The notes beneath the pieces are model-generated. The model made no database searches. It was given only the letters and a program-made list of their open reading frames with translations, and was not told the DNA's origin. The position numbers and the translations under genes were made by a program. A stretch of DNA of 64,000 nt from NCBI RefSeq assembly GCF_009938205.1, contig NZ_AP019655.1, positions 992,001 through 1,056,000 on the forward strand, read 5' to 3'. Shown here piece by piece: positions 55,138-63,556 of this stretch (its first letter is position 1; the number at the start of each line of letters is the position of its first letter). The stretch is from Vibrio panuliri (GTDB lineage: Bacteria > Pseudomonadota > Gammaproteobacteria > Enterobacterales > Vibrionaceae).

Positions 55138-56406
55138 TTATGATGCTTTCTTAAAAAGTTTTTCAGCGGTCGCTTCGACGGCTTGGGCAAAAATCGACAA
55201 GCCTTGATCCAATTCTGCTTCGGTGATGGTCAATGGGCAGAAAAACTTCACGACTTCGTCATTGGGACCCGCCGTTTCGATGACCATGCCTTTTTCAAAA
55301 CACACACGACTGATATCACTCGCGATCGCGCCATTTTGACATTCAATACCTATCATCATTCCGCGACCTTTTAGCCCAACAAAGAGCTCAGGGTAACGCT
55401 TCACCTGCTGTTCAATTTTCTGACTTACTCGTGCTGAGCAATTAGCAATATGTGTTTCAAGCGCATCCGTTGACCAATACAACTCAAGCGCTGCCGCTGC
55501 CGTAACAAAAGCATGGTTGTTGCCACGGAACGTACCGTTGTGTTCACCGGGCTTCCAAACATCAAGTTCAGGTTTCAACAGAACCACAGCCATAGGCAAA
55601 CCATAACCACCGATTGACTTAGACAGCGTTACGATATCTGGTTGAATGCCGGCAGGTTCGAAACTGAAAAATGTTCCAGTTCGACCACATCCAGCCTGAA
55701 TATCATCGACAATCATCAAAATGTCGTTGGCTTTGCAGATTTTGCTCAACCGTTGAAGCCATTGATTTGAAGCAACATTCAATCCGCCTTCACCTTGAAC
55801 GGTTTCAAGCAATACTGCCGCAGGTTTATCAAAGCCTGCAGAGTTATCATTGAGCATGGTTTCAAACAGCCCGAGGCCATCAACACCAGCATAACCTTCA
55901 TAAGGAATACGAGTAATTCCAGAAAGGCTGCCTTCGGGAGCGCCTTGGCGGTGATGTTTGTTCCCAGTCGCCGCTAAAGCGCCAGATGTACAACCATGAA
56001 ATCCATTGGTAAAGGCGACAACACTACTGCGCCCTTTCACTTTCTTCGCTAACTTAAGCGCAGCTTCGACGGCATTTGTTCCAGTCGGTCCCGTAAACTG
56101 CACTTTGTAATTGAGATTTCTTGGTTCCAAAATAACCCGTTGCAACACCTGCAAAAAGTGTGCTTTTGCTTCGGAGTGCATATCGAGACCATGAGTAATC
56201 CCATCTGCTGCGATGTAATCAATTAGCGCTTGCTTGAGTTGAGCGTTGTTGTGCCCATAGTTCAATGAGCCTGCACCAGCAAGGAAGTCTAAGTAACGCT
56301 CACCTTGATCGGTTTCTAGCCAACAACCTTGAGCTTTTTTGAAAACCACGGGAAAACTATTCGAGTACGAACGAACTTTTGATTCTTGCTTGTTAAAAAT
56401 GTCCAT
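55138..56406 (-). CDS. ectB: Diaminobutyrate-2-oxoglutarate transaminase EctB
   Basis: 422 residues, a class III PLP-dependent aminotransferase. PLP-binding lysine is in TLSKSIGGYGLPMAV, with VDDIQAGCGRTG upstream for the cofactor Asp. It converts aspartate semialdehyde to 2,4-diaminobutyrate, first specific step of ectoine synthesis. Between ectA and ectC on the same strand, gaps of 35 and 13 bases. Confidence 0.96.
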   Translation of the reverse strand: MDIFNKQESKVRSYSNSFPVVFKKAQGCWLETDQGERYLDFLAGAGSLNYGHNNAQLKQALIDYIAADGITHGLDMHSEAKAHFLQVLQRVILEPRNLNYKVQFTGPTGTNAVEAALKLAKKVKGRSSVVAFTNGFHGCTSGALAATGNKHHRQGAPEGSLSGITRIPYEGYAGVDGLGLFETMLNDNSAGFDKPAAVLLETVQGEGGLNVASNQWLQRLSKICKANDILMIVDDIQAGCGRTGTFFSFEPAGIQPDIVTLSKSIGGYGLPMAVVLLKPELDVWKPGEHNGTFRGNNHAFVTAAAALELYWSTDALETHIANCSARVSQKIEQQVKRYPELFVGLKGRGMMIGIECQNGAIASDISRVCFEKGMVIETAGPNDEVVKFFCPLTITEAELDQGLSIFAQAVEATAEKLFKKAS

Positions 56407-56441
56407 ATTAAGACCGTGTCTATCCTATAAATTTGGGGGAA

Positions 56442-56975
56442 TCACTTGGTGGGAATACGATAAAGGTATTCAGTATCGTGCTTACCGTTGAAATGAGCGT
56501 CTTGCTCCAAAAAGATGCTAGTCTTACCAAACCCACCTTGCTGCGCATCGAATCTCTTGAAAAGAGCCCACGACGCATGGTTCGCTTTGGTAATCGTTGT
56601 TTCAATCGCAGATATATGTTGCAGGCTATCTCTTTTTAACAAAGTTTTGAGCATCTTGAGAGCCAGTCCATGACCACGAAAGTCAGGAGCAACGGCGACT
56701 TGCCACACAAACAGGACATCCTCTTCGGTTGGCTTGGTATAAGCAGAAATAAAACCGGCGACTTGACCATTTTGTTCAACGAGGATACAGGTCGAACTAA
56801 AATGAGTCGCTTGGAGAAAGTTGCAGTAAGAGGAGTTGATATCCAGTGGCGGACAAGCCGCAATCAAACTAAAAATATCGTCACCGTCGGTAATTTTGGG
56901 CTGACGAAAAAGCCACTTTCCACTTAATTTGGTCGCACCATCCTCTGCAGCCAAATAAGGTTCTGATGTAATCAT
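56442..56975 (-). CDS. ectA: Diaminobutyrate acetyltransferase EctA
   Basis: 177 residues from the ATG at 56975. A GNAT enzyme: VAVAPDFRGHGLALKML forms the acetyl-CoA loop, and the family's WLFRQPKITDGDDIFSLI beginning is present. It acetylates diaminobutyrate with acetyl-CoA. First gene of ectABC-ask. The AAGGA site is about 11 bases from the ATG, and lies next to a perfect 12-bp palindrome, so translation or transcription could be sensitive to a bound repressor. Confidence 0.93.
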   Translation of the reverse strand: MITSEPYLAAEDGATKLSGKWLFRQPKITDGDDIFSLIAACPPLDINSSYCNFLQATHFSSTCILVEQNGQVAGFISAYTKPTEEDVLFVWQVAVAPDFRGHGLALKMLKTLLKRDSLQHISAIETTITKANHASWALFKRFDAQQGGFGKTSIFLEQDAHFNGKHDTEYLYRIPTK

Positions 56976-56989
56976 GTTAGAAACTTTCC

Positions 56990-57001
56990 TTAGAGCTCTA
57001 A
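56990..57001. promoter_or_regulatory. Perfect palindrome TTAGAGCTCTAA just upstream of ectA
   Basis: A perfect 12-base inverted repeat located 15 bases before the ectA ATG, overlapping the leader. A second near-identical copy lies 118 bases further upstream. Confidence 0.5.
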
Positions 57002-57107
57002 TCAAAATTCATCTTATTATGAGCATTTATCAGCGACAAAGATCAACCCATTGCTTAGATAACCACACTTTATGTGACAAAGATCTCATAATCTTACGCA
57101 ACATTCA

Positions 57108-57119
57108 TTAGAGTTCTAA
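57108..57119. promoter_or_regulatory. Second copy of the palindrome, TTAGAGTTCTAA
   Basis: Same outer arms TTAGA/TCTAA as the copy at 56990, differing only at one central base. The 118-base spacing is close to eleven helical turns. Candidate operator pair for ectA. Confidence 0.5.
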
Positions 57120-57526
57120 CATAAATTGGATATTACTGAGTAATAACGAGCTAAAAGGTTGGTAAGTTAACGTCAAACTTACCGGGCAAGTGGTTGTGAA
57201 AGGTAAAATTCGTTAGCGATTTACATTTTTAACTTCTCGATTCTCGCGTCAATGACGATTTCCACATATTGAATTCATTAAGTCCGATTTATAAAACAAA
57301 CAGCAATCGTTTACATCAACAATAGCAAAAACAATGATTCCAGCTTTGATGATAAAACTAATTATTAATTCTAGATAACAGTGAACCAAAGCACATTTTT
57401 AACTAATATATTAGCAAAGCATGTCGCAATAATACCAATTTCCTCTAACCTATTAGCGCTATATTATCCCTAACGTAGCTGATTAATTTTATAAAATAAT
57501 AATTTTGTTAATTTAGGTTGGCTCTT

Positions 57527-58636
57527 ATGAGTACGCGTCATACTCGTTATAACAAAGAGATAGATGTTTTACATGAAATCTCTTATTTGTTAGGACGAGC
57601 AAAATCAAACTCAGACATGTATCGAATTGCTGTAGAACAGTCGATCAAGAATTTAAATATAGACCGAATCGCTATATTTCTGATCACAGGTCCCGACAGC
57701 GTCCAAGGTACCTACGGTACAGATATAGAAGGTAATGTTGTGGATGAAAGTTGGTTTACATCCACCATCGAAGAACATGTTTTCGCGTCCAAAATGATTC
57801 AGGAACGTACCTTTATCAGTTTTCAACACCACACCTCTTTATTACACAATTTTGCCAACGTTGGCATGGGTTGGAATGGATACGTAACGCTTTGGGATGG
57901 CAATGAAGCTATTGGTTGGATTGCATGTGATAACTTACTCACTTCACTACCACTCAAACCCTCCCAAGTTAATATACTCAAGATGCTTGGGTTTATTGTT
58001 TCCCAAAGTATTGTTAGGCGTAAATATCAAGGTCAGCTTATCGCTGCAAACAATGAACTAGAGATTAAGAATCGCGAGTTAAAATATTTGACCTCTAAGT
58101 TAGAGCAACTGGTATTCATCGACCCATTAACACAGATTGCAAATAGGCGCGCCCTAAAGAGATATCTCGATGACATATATAAAGATGAGATAAGTCGCCA
58201 CTTATCGCTCTCTATTCTTATGCTTGATATCGACAATTTTAAGTCAATCAACGATAAACTCGGACATTTGGAAGGTGACCAATGTTTGCAATCTGTCGCT
58301 AGGCATTTACAACAAACTGTCACTGAGAGTAATTTTATTTTTGCACGCTATGGCGGTGAAGAGTTTACGCTCGCGTTTGTCGGAATAAGCAAAGAAAAAC
58401 TGACTCAAATCGCTGAAGAAATCTTGCGCGACATCCGTACGCTTAAGATTTCCCACCCTCATAGTCAGTTGGAAAATATGCTAACAGTCAGTATTGGCGG
58501 GGTCATTGTCTCTTCAATTGAAGGGAGCAACTATATCGAACTTATTCAAACGGCAGATAGAGCTCTGTATCGCGCTAAGAGCCAAGGAAAAGATCAAGCG
58601 ATCATTGAGTCATACTCTAAGGAGCAATGCGCTTAA
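57527..58636 (+). CDS. GAF-like sensor diguanylate cyclase (GGEEF)
   Basis: 369 residues from the ATG at 57527. N-terminal ~160 residues resemble a GAF sensor (LLGRAKSNSDMYRIAVEQSI, IGWIACDNLL), then a helical linker/coiled coil (about 170-195) and a C-terminal GGDEF domain: FIDPLTQIANRRAL, LDIDNFKSINDKLGHLEGD and active-site YGGEEF. Predicted to make c-di-GMP. The RxxD inhibitory site is absent. No membrane segments, so cytoplasmic. Monocistronic with terminator. Confidence 0.9.
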   Translation: MSTRHTRYNKEIDVLHEISYLLGRAKSNSDMYRIAVEQSIKNLNIDRIAIFLITGPDSVQGTYGTDIEGNVVDESWFTSTIEEHVFASKMIQERTFISFQHHTSLLHNFANVGMGWNGYVTLWDGNEAIGWIACDNLLTSLPLKPSQVNILKMLGFIVSQSIVRRKYQGQLIAANNELEIKNRELKYLTSKLEQLVFIDPLTQIANRRALKRYLDDIYKDEISRHLSLSILMLDIDNFKSINDKLGHLEGDQCLQSVARHLQQTVTESNFIFARYGGEEFTLAFVGISKEKLTQIAEEILRDIRTLKISHPHSQLENMLTVSIGGVIVSSIEGSNYIELIQTADRALYRAKSQGKDQAIIESYSKEQCA

Positions 58637-58667
58637 AACGCCTTACAGCCGCAGATATACAAAGCTC

Positions 58668-58692
58668 AGCCCGATTAACATCGGGCTTTTTT
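58668..58692 (+). terminator. Terminator after the GGEEF gene
   Basis: AGCCCGAT (58668-58675) pairs with ATCGGGCT (58680-58687), loop of four, followed by TTTTT. Strong rho-independent signal. Confidence 0.9.
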
Positions 58693-58699
58693 AGTTTGG

Positions 58700-58736
58700 T
58701 AATAAAAGAAAAGCCCTTTCCATACGGAAAGGGCTT
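58700..58736 (-). terminator. Terminator after ackA
   Basis: AAGCCCTTTCC (58711-58721) pairs perfectly with GGAAAGGGCTT (58726-58736), loop of four; on the minus strand a TTCTTTTATT tail follows, as expected for the ackA transcript. Confidence 0.85.
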
Positions 58737-58765
58737 CGACTTATTTCCCAAAAATGAGTAGATTT

Positions 58766-59959
58766 TTATAGCAGTTCTACTGACTGCTGAGCAATAACGA
58801 ACTCTTCGTTTGTTGGAATAACAACAGCAATTGCATTAAGCATTTCTGATTTACCAATTACACCAGCATTGCCGAAGCGTGCGTCTTCGTTGCCCTTTTC
58901 ATCTTCAACAAAACCTAGAAGTTTAAGGTTCTTCAAGATTTCGCGACGAATTGGAAGTGCGTTCTCACCGATACCACCAGTAAAGATAACTGCATCCAGC
59001 TTGCTTAGTGGGATTAGGTAAGAACCAATGTATTTCGCAACACGGTAAGTAAACACTTCAAACGCAAGTTTTGCGCCTTCATGGCCATTTTCCATTGCCT
59101 CTAGTACGCCGCGAGCGTCAGAAGTTAGACCAGATACACCTAGGAAACCAGATTTCTTGTTAAGTGCGTCAAACACTTGCTCTTGGCTCCAGCCTTTCTT
59201 CAACAAGAACTCAATGATGCCTGGGTCTAAGTCACCACAACGTGTGCCCATCATTAGACCAGAAAGCGGAGTAAAGCCCATAGAGGTATCCACTGACTCA
59301 CCGTTTTCAATTGCACATACTGATGCGCCGTTGCCAAGGTGAACAGAAATGAAGCTTGCTTCTTCTACTGGTTTGTTAAGCATCTTCGCAGCTTCACGGC
59401 TTACAAAGTAGTGGCTAGTACCGTGGAAACCGTAACGACGGATGCCATAGTCAGTGTAAAGCTCATTAGAGATTGCACCAGTAAACGCCTTCTTAGGCAT
59501 TGATTGGTGGAATGCTGTGTCGAAAACAGCAAACTGAGGTAGGCTTGGGAAAGCTACCATAGCTGCTTTAATACCTTTCGCGCCTGCAGGGTTGTGGAGC
59601 GGTGCTAGATCAGAAAGGCTCTCGATTTCAGTTAGTACTTTATCGTCGATGCGAACGGTAGAAGTGAACTTCTCGCCGCCGTGTACGATGCGGTGACCCA
59701 CAGCAACCAAATCCGAAGTGAATCCTAGAGATTCAATTAGGTCCACAATGCGGTTAATCGCATGTTGGTGATGATTGTCGGGAGCAGAGATTGCCTCTTC
59801 GGTTTTCTCACCATTGTACTTCCAGCTTATGACTGCTTCCGGCAATCCAAAGCACTCACCTAAACCGCTAACAATCGCGTCGCCAGTTTGCGAATCGATT
59901 ACAGCAAATTTTAATGAAGAACTACCTGAGTTAATCACCAATACAAACGAATTAGACAT
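58766..59959 (-). CDS. ackA: Acetate kinase
   Basis: 397 residues from the ATG at 59959 (AGGA ten bases upstream), the normal AckA length. ASKHA-fold with VINSGSSSLKFAV at the N-terminus, the HRIVHGG and GFHGTSHYFV motifs, and FTGGIGENA. It interconverts acetate/ATP and acetyl phosphate/ADP. No pta follows, so it stands apart from the usual ackA-pta pair; vibrios often carry a second, isolated copy on chromosome II. Confidence 0.95.
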   Translation of the reverse strand: MSNSFVLVINSGSSSLKFAVIDSQTGDAIVSGLGECFGLPEAVISWKYNGEKTEEAISAPDNHHQHAINRIVDLIESLGFTSDLVAVGHRIVHGGEKFTSTVRIDDKVLTEIESLSDLAPLHNPAGAKGIKAAMVAFPSLPQFAVFDTAFHQSMPKKAFTGAISNELYTDYGIRRYGFHGTSHYFVSREAAKMLNKPVEEASFISVHLGNGASVCAIENGESVDTSMGFTPLSGLMMGTRCGDLDPGIIEFLLKKGWSQEQVFDALNKKSGFLGVSGLTSDARGVLEAMENGHEGAKLAFEVFTYRVAKYIGSYLIPLSKLDAVIFTGGIGENALPIRREILKNLKLLGFVEDEKGNEDARFGNAGVIGKSEMLNAIAVVIPTNEEFVIAQQSVELL

Positions 59960-60414
59960 GTGGTACGTATCCTGTTTCATACTTATTATCGAAGCTTTCG
60001 CTCCATTGTGTATTGAGTTTAATTATTCAAATTTTTTTTGAATCTTTCAACTTTGTTTTAATTTTTAGACCAAGAGAAACGTTTGTTTGTTGATCTAAAG
60101 CAATATTCGATTTTTTTCATGGCGGGAAATTAATCAAAATGGTAACTCTATCAAGATAATGAAGATTCGTTTCTCTTTTCTTTATCCCTCTAGATGTTAC
60201 TCTGCAGCCCGCGAAACATAAAGCGTTGCACAAAATATGTGTTGTTGTTGAAGTCTTTTCAACGCGTTACATAACGCAATTGATAGCAAAAATCTCCAAC
60301 TTAGATGCCATATTCTAAAAAATTTTAATGTTTCTGACCCAATCCTCTTTCAAACATAGGCAAATTTGGCTCAGATGGTTAAGATATCGATAGGTTTATA
60401 GTGAGAATGAACAA
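59960..60414. promoter_or_regulatory. Divergent promoter region, ackA / cueR
   Basis: About 455 AT-rich bases between ackA (minus) and cueR (plus). Promoters of both are expected here. I saw no CueR-type long-spacer dyad and no confident -35/-10 pair. Confidence 0.45.
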
Positions 60415-60801
60415 ATGAACATTGGTGAAATTGCGACACTGACAGGTCTTTCTAGCAAGTCGATTCGTCTCTACGAAGATAAAGGGATTATTACCCCTCC
60501 TCATCGAAGCGCTTCAGGCTATCGAGAGTATTCGACGCAGCACCTCCAAGAACTCAATCTTGTATCACGCGCTAAGAACGCAGGTTTCTCGTTGGCAGAA
60601 TGTAAAGAATTCGTCCAACTCGCCCACAATCCAGAACGTAAAAGCAGCGAAGTGAAGGCGAAAGCACAAGAAAAATTGCATGAGGTTGAAATCAAGATCA
60701 AGCAACTACAAGAAATTGAACGTCAGCTTAAGCAATGGATTCATGCCTGTCCTGGCGACTCTAATAGCCAATGTCCGATTATTGAAGATCTCACCAAGTA
60801 G
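60415..60801 (+). CDS. cueR: Copper-responsive MerR-type regulator CueR
   Basis: 128 residues. N-terminal MerR helix-turn-helix (MNIGEIATLTGLSSKSIRLY), long dimerisation helix, and the Cu(I)-binding loop CPGDSNSQC with cysteines exactly at 112 and 120 as in E. coli CueR. It activates copper export (copA) and oxidase genes when Cu(I) binds. No copA or other copper gene is adjacent, so its targets lie elsewhere. Confidence 0.93.
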   Translation: MNIGEIATLTGLSSKSIRLYEDKGIITPPHRSASGYREYSTQHLQELNLVSRAKNAGFSLAECKEFVQLAHNPERKSSEVKAKAQEKLHEVEIKIKQLQEIERQLKQWIHACPGDSNSQCPIIEDLTK

Positions 60802-60815
60802 CAGCAGACAAAAAT

Positions 60816-60839
60816 AAAGCCTTCGTCAAGGAAGGCTTT
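60816..60839. terminator. Bidirectional terminator between cueR and the ABC operon
   Basis: AAAGCCTTC (60816-60824) and GAAGGCTTT (60831-60839) with a six-base loop. T-rich flank is weak on the plus strand and richer on the minus strand. Confidence 0.75.
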
Positions 60840-60849
60840 GTCTCAGAGG

Positions 60850-61605
60850 TTAGTAGTAAGTACACATTCGCTTGCCATCCATTTCAATAATATTGAATGG
60901 CGTTTCATAAATACTTTCTAACACGTCTGCTTGGATGACACTTGCAACATCCCCTTGCGCGACAACTTTACCTTTCTTGAGTGCGATAATTTTGTCGGAA
61001 TAGCACGCCGCAAAGTTGATATCGTGAATCACCACCACAACGGCTTTGTTCATCTCCCGCGCTAAACGCCCTACGTTTCGCATGATCTGAAGTGAATGTT
61101 TAATATCGAGGTTGTTTAGTGGCTCATCAAGGAATACATAATCCGTGTCCTGAGCAATTACCATGGCAATAAACGCCAACTGACGCTGCCCCCCACTCAA
61201 CTCATCTAAGTATTTGTCCTGAATTGCCACCAGATCTAGGTACTCAATTGCCTGATTGATCACATCTTGATCCGAGGATGTAAGCTTACCTTGGCTGTAT
61301 GGGAAACGACCAAACGCAATCATTTCTCTCACGGTAAAACGCATCGTGATCGAGTTTGCTTGACGCAACACTGCCAGTCGCTTTGCTAACTCTTTAGTAT
61401 CCCACTCTGCAATTTCTTTACAGTCAATATAGACTTGCCCCTCGTCTTTGCTCACTAAACGACTTGCCATCGACAGCAGCGTACTTTTTCCAGCGCCATT
61501 TGGACCAATAATTGAAGTCACCTTGCCTTTTTCAAACTCGGCACTCGCTTGTTTTACCACAGCAGTTTGACCAAAAAGCTTGGTCAATTTCTCTAGTTTT
61601 ATCAT
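60850..61605 (-). CDS. vctC: Siderophore ABC transporter ATPase (VctC-like)
   Basis: 251 residues, an FepC-type ATPase: Walker A GPNGAGKST (about 34-42), signature LSGGQRQ, Walker B YVFLDEP and the H-loop in VVVIHDIN. Belongs to the iron-siderophore group; resemblance of the whole set to V. cholerae vctPDGC (catechol siderophores, enterobactin/vibriobactin) is the reason for the name. Seven bases after the second permease. The substrate could be another catechol or related siderophore. Confidence 0.87.
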   Translation of the reverse strand: MIKLEKLTKLFGQTAVVKQASAEFEKGKVTSIIGPNGAGKSTLLSMASRLVSKDEGQVYIDCKEIAEWDTKELAKRLAVLRQANSITMRFTVREMIAFGRFPYSQGKLTSSDQDVINQAIEYLDLVAIQDKYLDELSGGQRQLAFIAMVIAQDTDYVFLDEPLNNLDIKHSLQIMRNVGRLAREMNKAVVVVIHDINFAACYSDKIIALKKGKVVAQGDVASVIQADVLESIYETPFNIIEMDGKRMCTYY

Positions 61606-61612
61606 ATTGATC

Positions 61613-62563
61613 CTAAACGATTTTGTTTCTAAGCAGCATGGATAAGAAATAGATGCCGCCGATAAAATTAATCACCACACTCAGCGTGGTCGAAAAGCCA
61701 AACACATTCTCAACCACCCATTGCCCCGCCAATAGAGAGGCCACTGAAATAAGCGAAACCCCGAGTAGCAAGACTCGATGCTGATAACTGCGCAGCATTT
61801 CTCTAGCTAAGTTTGTCACTAAAAGGCCGAAGAACATGATAGGGCCGACTAAGGCGGTTGAAATGGCAATTAAACAAGCAGAGAGCACTAACACTTGCAT
61901 GGTGACTTTCTTTACATCAATGCCAAGGCTGGTCGCATTATCTTTGTCGAGCCAAAAGACATCCAATATACGATTTAGCTTAAACAGGCATGCGCTAATC
62001 AAAATAAGTAACGGCGCACACAGGTAAACCAACTCAACCTTTATATTGTTGAAGCTAGCAAACATACTTTGCTGTAACGCGGCAAAGTCGTTCGGGTCCA
62101 TCACCATGGTCAAAAACGACGAAATACTGCCAAATAGCTGACCTAAAATGACACCCAACAGCAATAGCACCATTAAGTTCGGCGTATTGCTCTTAAAATA
62201 AAAACTAAACAGTAGCATCGAAAATGCCAACATCACGACAACCGAAAGAGAGAAATTCAGGTAGTCGTTCAAGACGTAACTACTTAGTCCACCAAATGCG
62301 ACAACCACAATTGTCTGAGTGAACATATACAGCGCGTCAAATCCCATAATGCTTGGGGTGAGAATTCGGTTATTGGTGATGGTTTGGAATGCAAGCGCAG
62401 ACTGCCCGATTGCCACACCAGCCAAAATCATCGCCATCACCTTAGGCACGCGGCGAGAAAGAAAGTACTGATAGTTATCTGCGTTCAAGCCTACGCCAAT
62501 AAAGAGTGCGGCGAATACGCTCGCAACTACGCCTAGCAGCATTAATTTGGTTCTATCCTGCAT
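61613..62563 (-). CDS. vctG: Siderophore ABC transporter permease (VctG-like)
   Basis: 316 residues from the ATG at 62563 (GAGGG upstream at good spacing), with about eight to nine membrane helices. FecCD family motifs include GVAIGQSALAFQTITNN and LVGPIMFFGLLVTNLARE, the coupling region for the ATPase. Overlaps the first permease by 11 bases, so the two are coupled. Forms a heterodimer channel with it for ferric siderophore import across the inner membrane. Confidence 0.88.
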   Translation of the reverse strand: MQDRTKLMLLGVVASVFAALFIGVGLNADNYQYFLSRRVPKVMAMILAGVAIGQSALAFQTITNNRILTPSIMGFDALYMFTQTIVVVAFGGLSSYVLNDYLNFSLSVVVMLAFSMLLFSFYFKSNTPNLMVLLLLGVILGQLFGSISSFLTMVMDPNDFAALQQSMFASFNNIKVELVYLCAPLLILISACLFKLNRILDVFWLDKDNATSLGIDVKKVTMQVLVLSACLIAISTALVGPIMFFGLLVTNLAREMLRSYQHRVLLLGVSLISVASLLAGQWVVENVFGFSTTLSVVINFIGGIYFLSMLLRNKIV

Positions 62564-63488
62564 TCTTTTGCCCTCGCAGAATAAAGAACACAAACACACT
62601 GCCACCTAAGATACTAATAATCATCGAAATAGGTATTTCATACGGGAAGATAATCACACGCCCAGCTAAATCGCAGCAAAGTACGATTAACGCACCAAGT
62701 ACCGCGGTTAACGGAATATTCCGGCGTAAGTTATCTCCAAAAAATTGACTGACAAGGTTTGGAACGATAAGGCCAAGGAAAGGCAGTTGCCCAACAATCA
62801 TTACAACACTAGCTGCCATAATAGACACGAGCATCACGCCAATTACGATCACTTGTTGATAGTTAAGCCCCAAGTTTGTCGCGAAGTCTTTGCCAAGCCC
62901 AACCGCAGAAATACGAGTGGCATACAGATAGCTAAAAATGGCAATCGGAATGGCGATGTAGAGCAACTCATAGTCACCCTGTAATAAGTTGGCGAAATTA
63001 GCAACCGTCCAGCCAGAAAGGTTTTGTAGCGCGTCATACTTATAGGCAATAAACGTCGCTAACGAGTCGACCACATTGCCAAAAATAATGCCGATCAAAG
63101 GAACAAAGATGGCGTTTTTAAATTGAATACGATTGATAAACTGGACGAACAACAAGGTTCCCAATACGGATATTAAGAAAATCAGCCAAATTTGCTGCGC
63201 TCCGAAGAGAACTAAACTCAGAATATAACCGAGCATCGCGCATTCAATGGTGCCCGAAGTCGAAGGTGCGGCAAATCGGTTTTGACTGATCTGCTGCATA
63301 ATCAAACCGGCGATGCTTAAGCCTGCCCCCGCAAGAAGCACAGCAATCAGCCTCGGTATACGACTGGTAAACATTAAGTGCCAACTGTTCGCGTCACCTG
63401 CGATTAGCGCTGCTAGGCTTAAATCGCTTACACCAACAAATAGCGAGCCGATACTGAGTAAAATCAGTATTGGGAGTAACTTCTTCAA
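62553..63488 (-). CDS. vctD: Siderophore ABC transporter permease (VctD-like)
   Basis: 311 residues, FecCD family. Motifs RIPRLIAVLLAGAGLSIAG and LPFLGLIVPNLVSQFFGDNLR are the conserved features of these iron-siderophore permeases. The 3' end overlaps the second permease. A hairpin separates it from the substrate-binding gene on the upstream side. Confidence 0.9.
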   Translation of the reverse strand: MKKLLPILILLSIGSLFVGVSDLSLAALIAGDANSWHLMFTSRIPRLIAVLLAGAGLSIAGLIMQQISQNRFAAPSTSGTIECAMLGYILSLVLFGAQQIWLIFLISVLGTLLFVQFINRIQFKNAIFVPLIGIIFGNVVDSLATFIAYKYDALQNLSGWTVANFANLLQGDYELLYIAIPIAIFSYLYATRISAVGLGKDFATNLGLNYQQVIVIGVMLVSIMAASVVMIVGQLPFLGLIVPNLVSQFFGDNLRRNIPLTAVLGALIVLCCDLAGRVIIFPYEIPISMIISILGGSVFVFFILRGQKNAG

Positions 63489-63510
63489 AACATGCCTCTA
63501 ACGTCAAAAA

Positions 63511-63540
63511 GCCCAAACAACGTTCGTTGCTTGGGCAAAA
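63511..63540 (-). terminator. Hairpin between the binding-protein and permease genes
   Basis: Eleven or twelve paired positions around GCCCAA (63511-63516) and TTGGGC (63531-63536), one mismatch, inner CAAC/GTTG, loop GTTC. On the minus strand it is followed by TTTTTGACG, so it may act as a partial terminator that reduces permease expression relative to the binding protein. Confidence 0.6.
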
Positions 63541-63556
63541 AAACCGAACTTATTCT

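Larger units (their letters stand above)
56976..57526. promoter_or_regulatory. Divergent regulatory region, ectA / GGDEF gene
   Basis: About 550 AT-rich bases between the divergent ectA and diguanylate-cyclase genes. Contains two 12-base inverted repeats (listed separately). No ORF. In other vibrios the ect operon is reported to be repressed at low salt by the MarR-type regulator CosR; the region is the expected site for such control. Confidence 0.6.
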
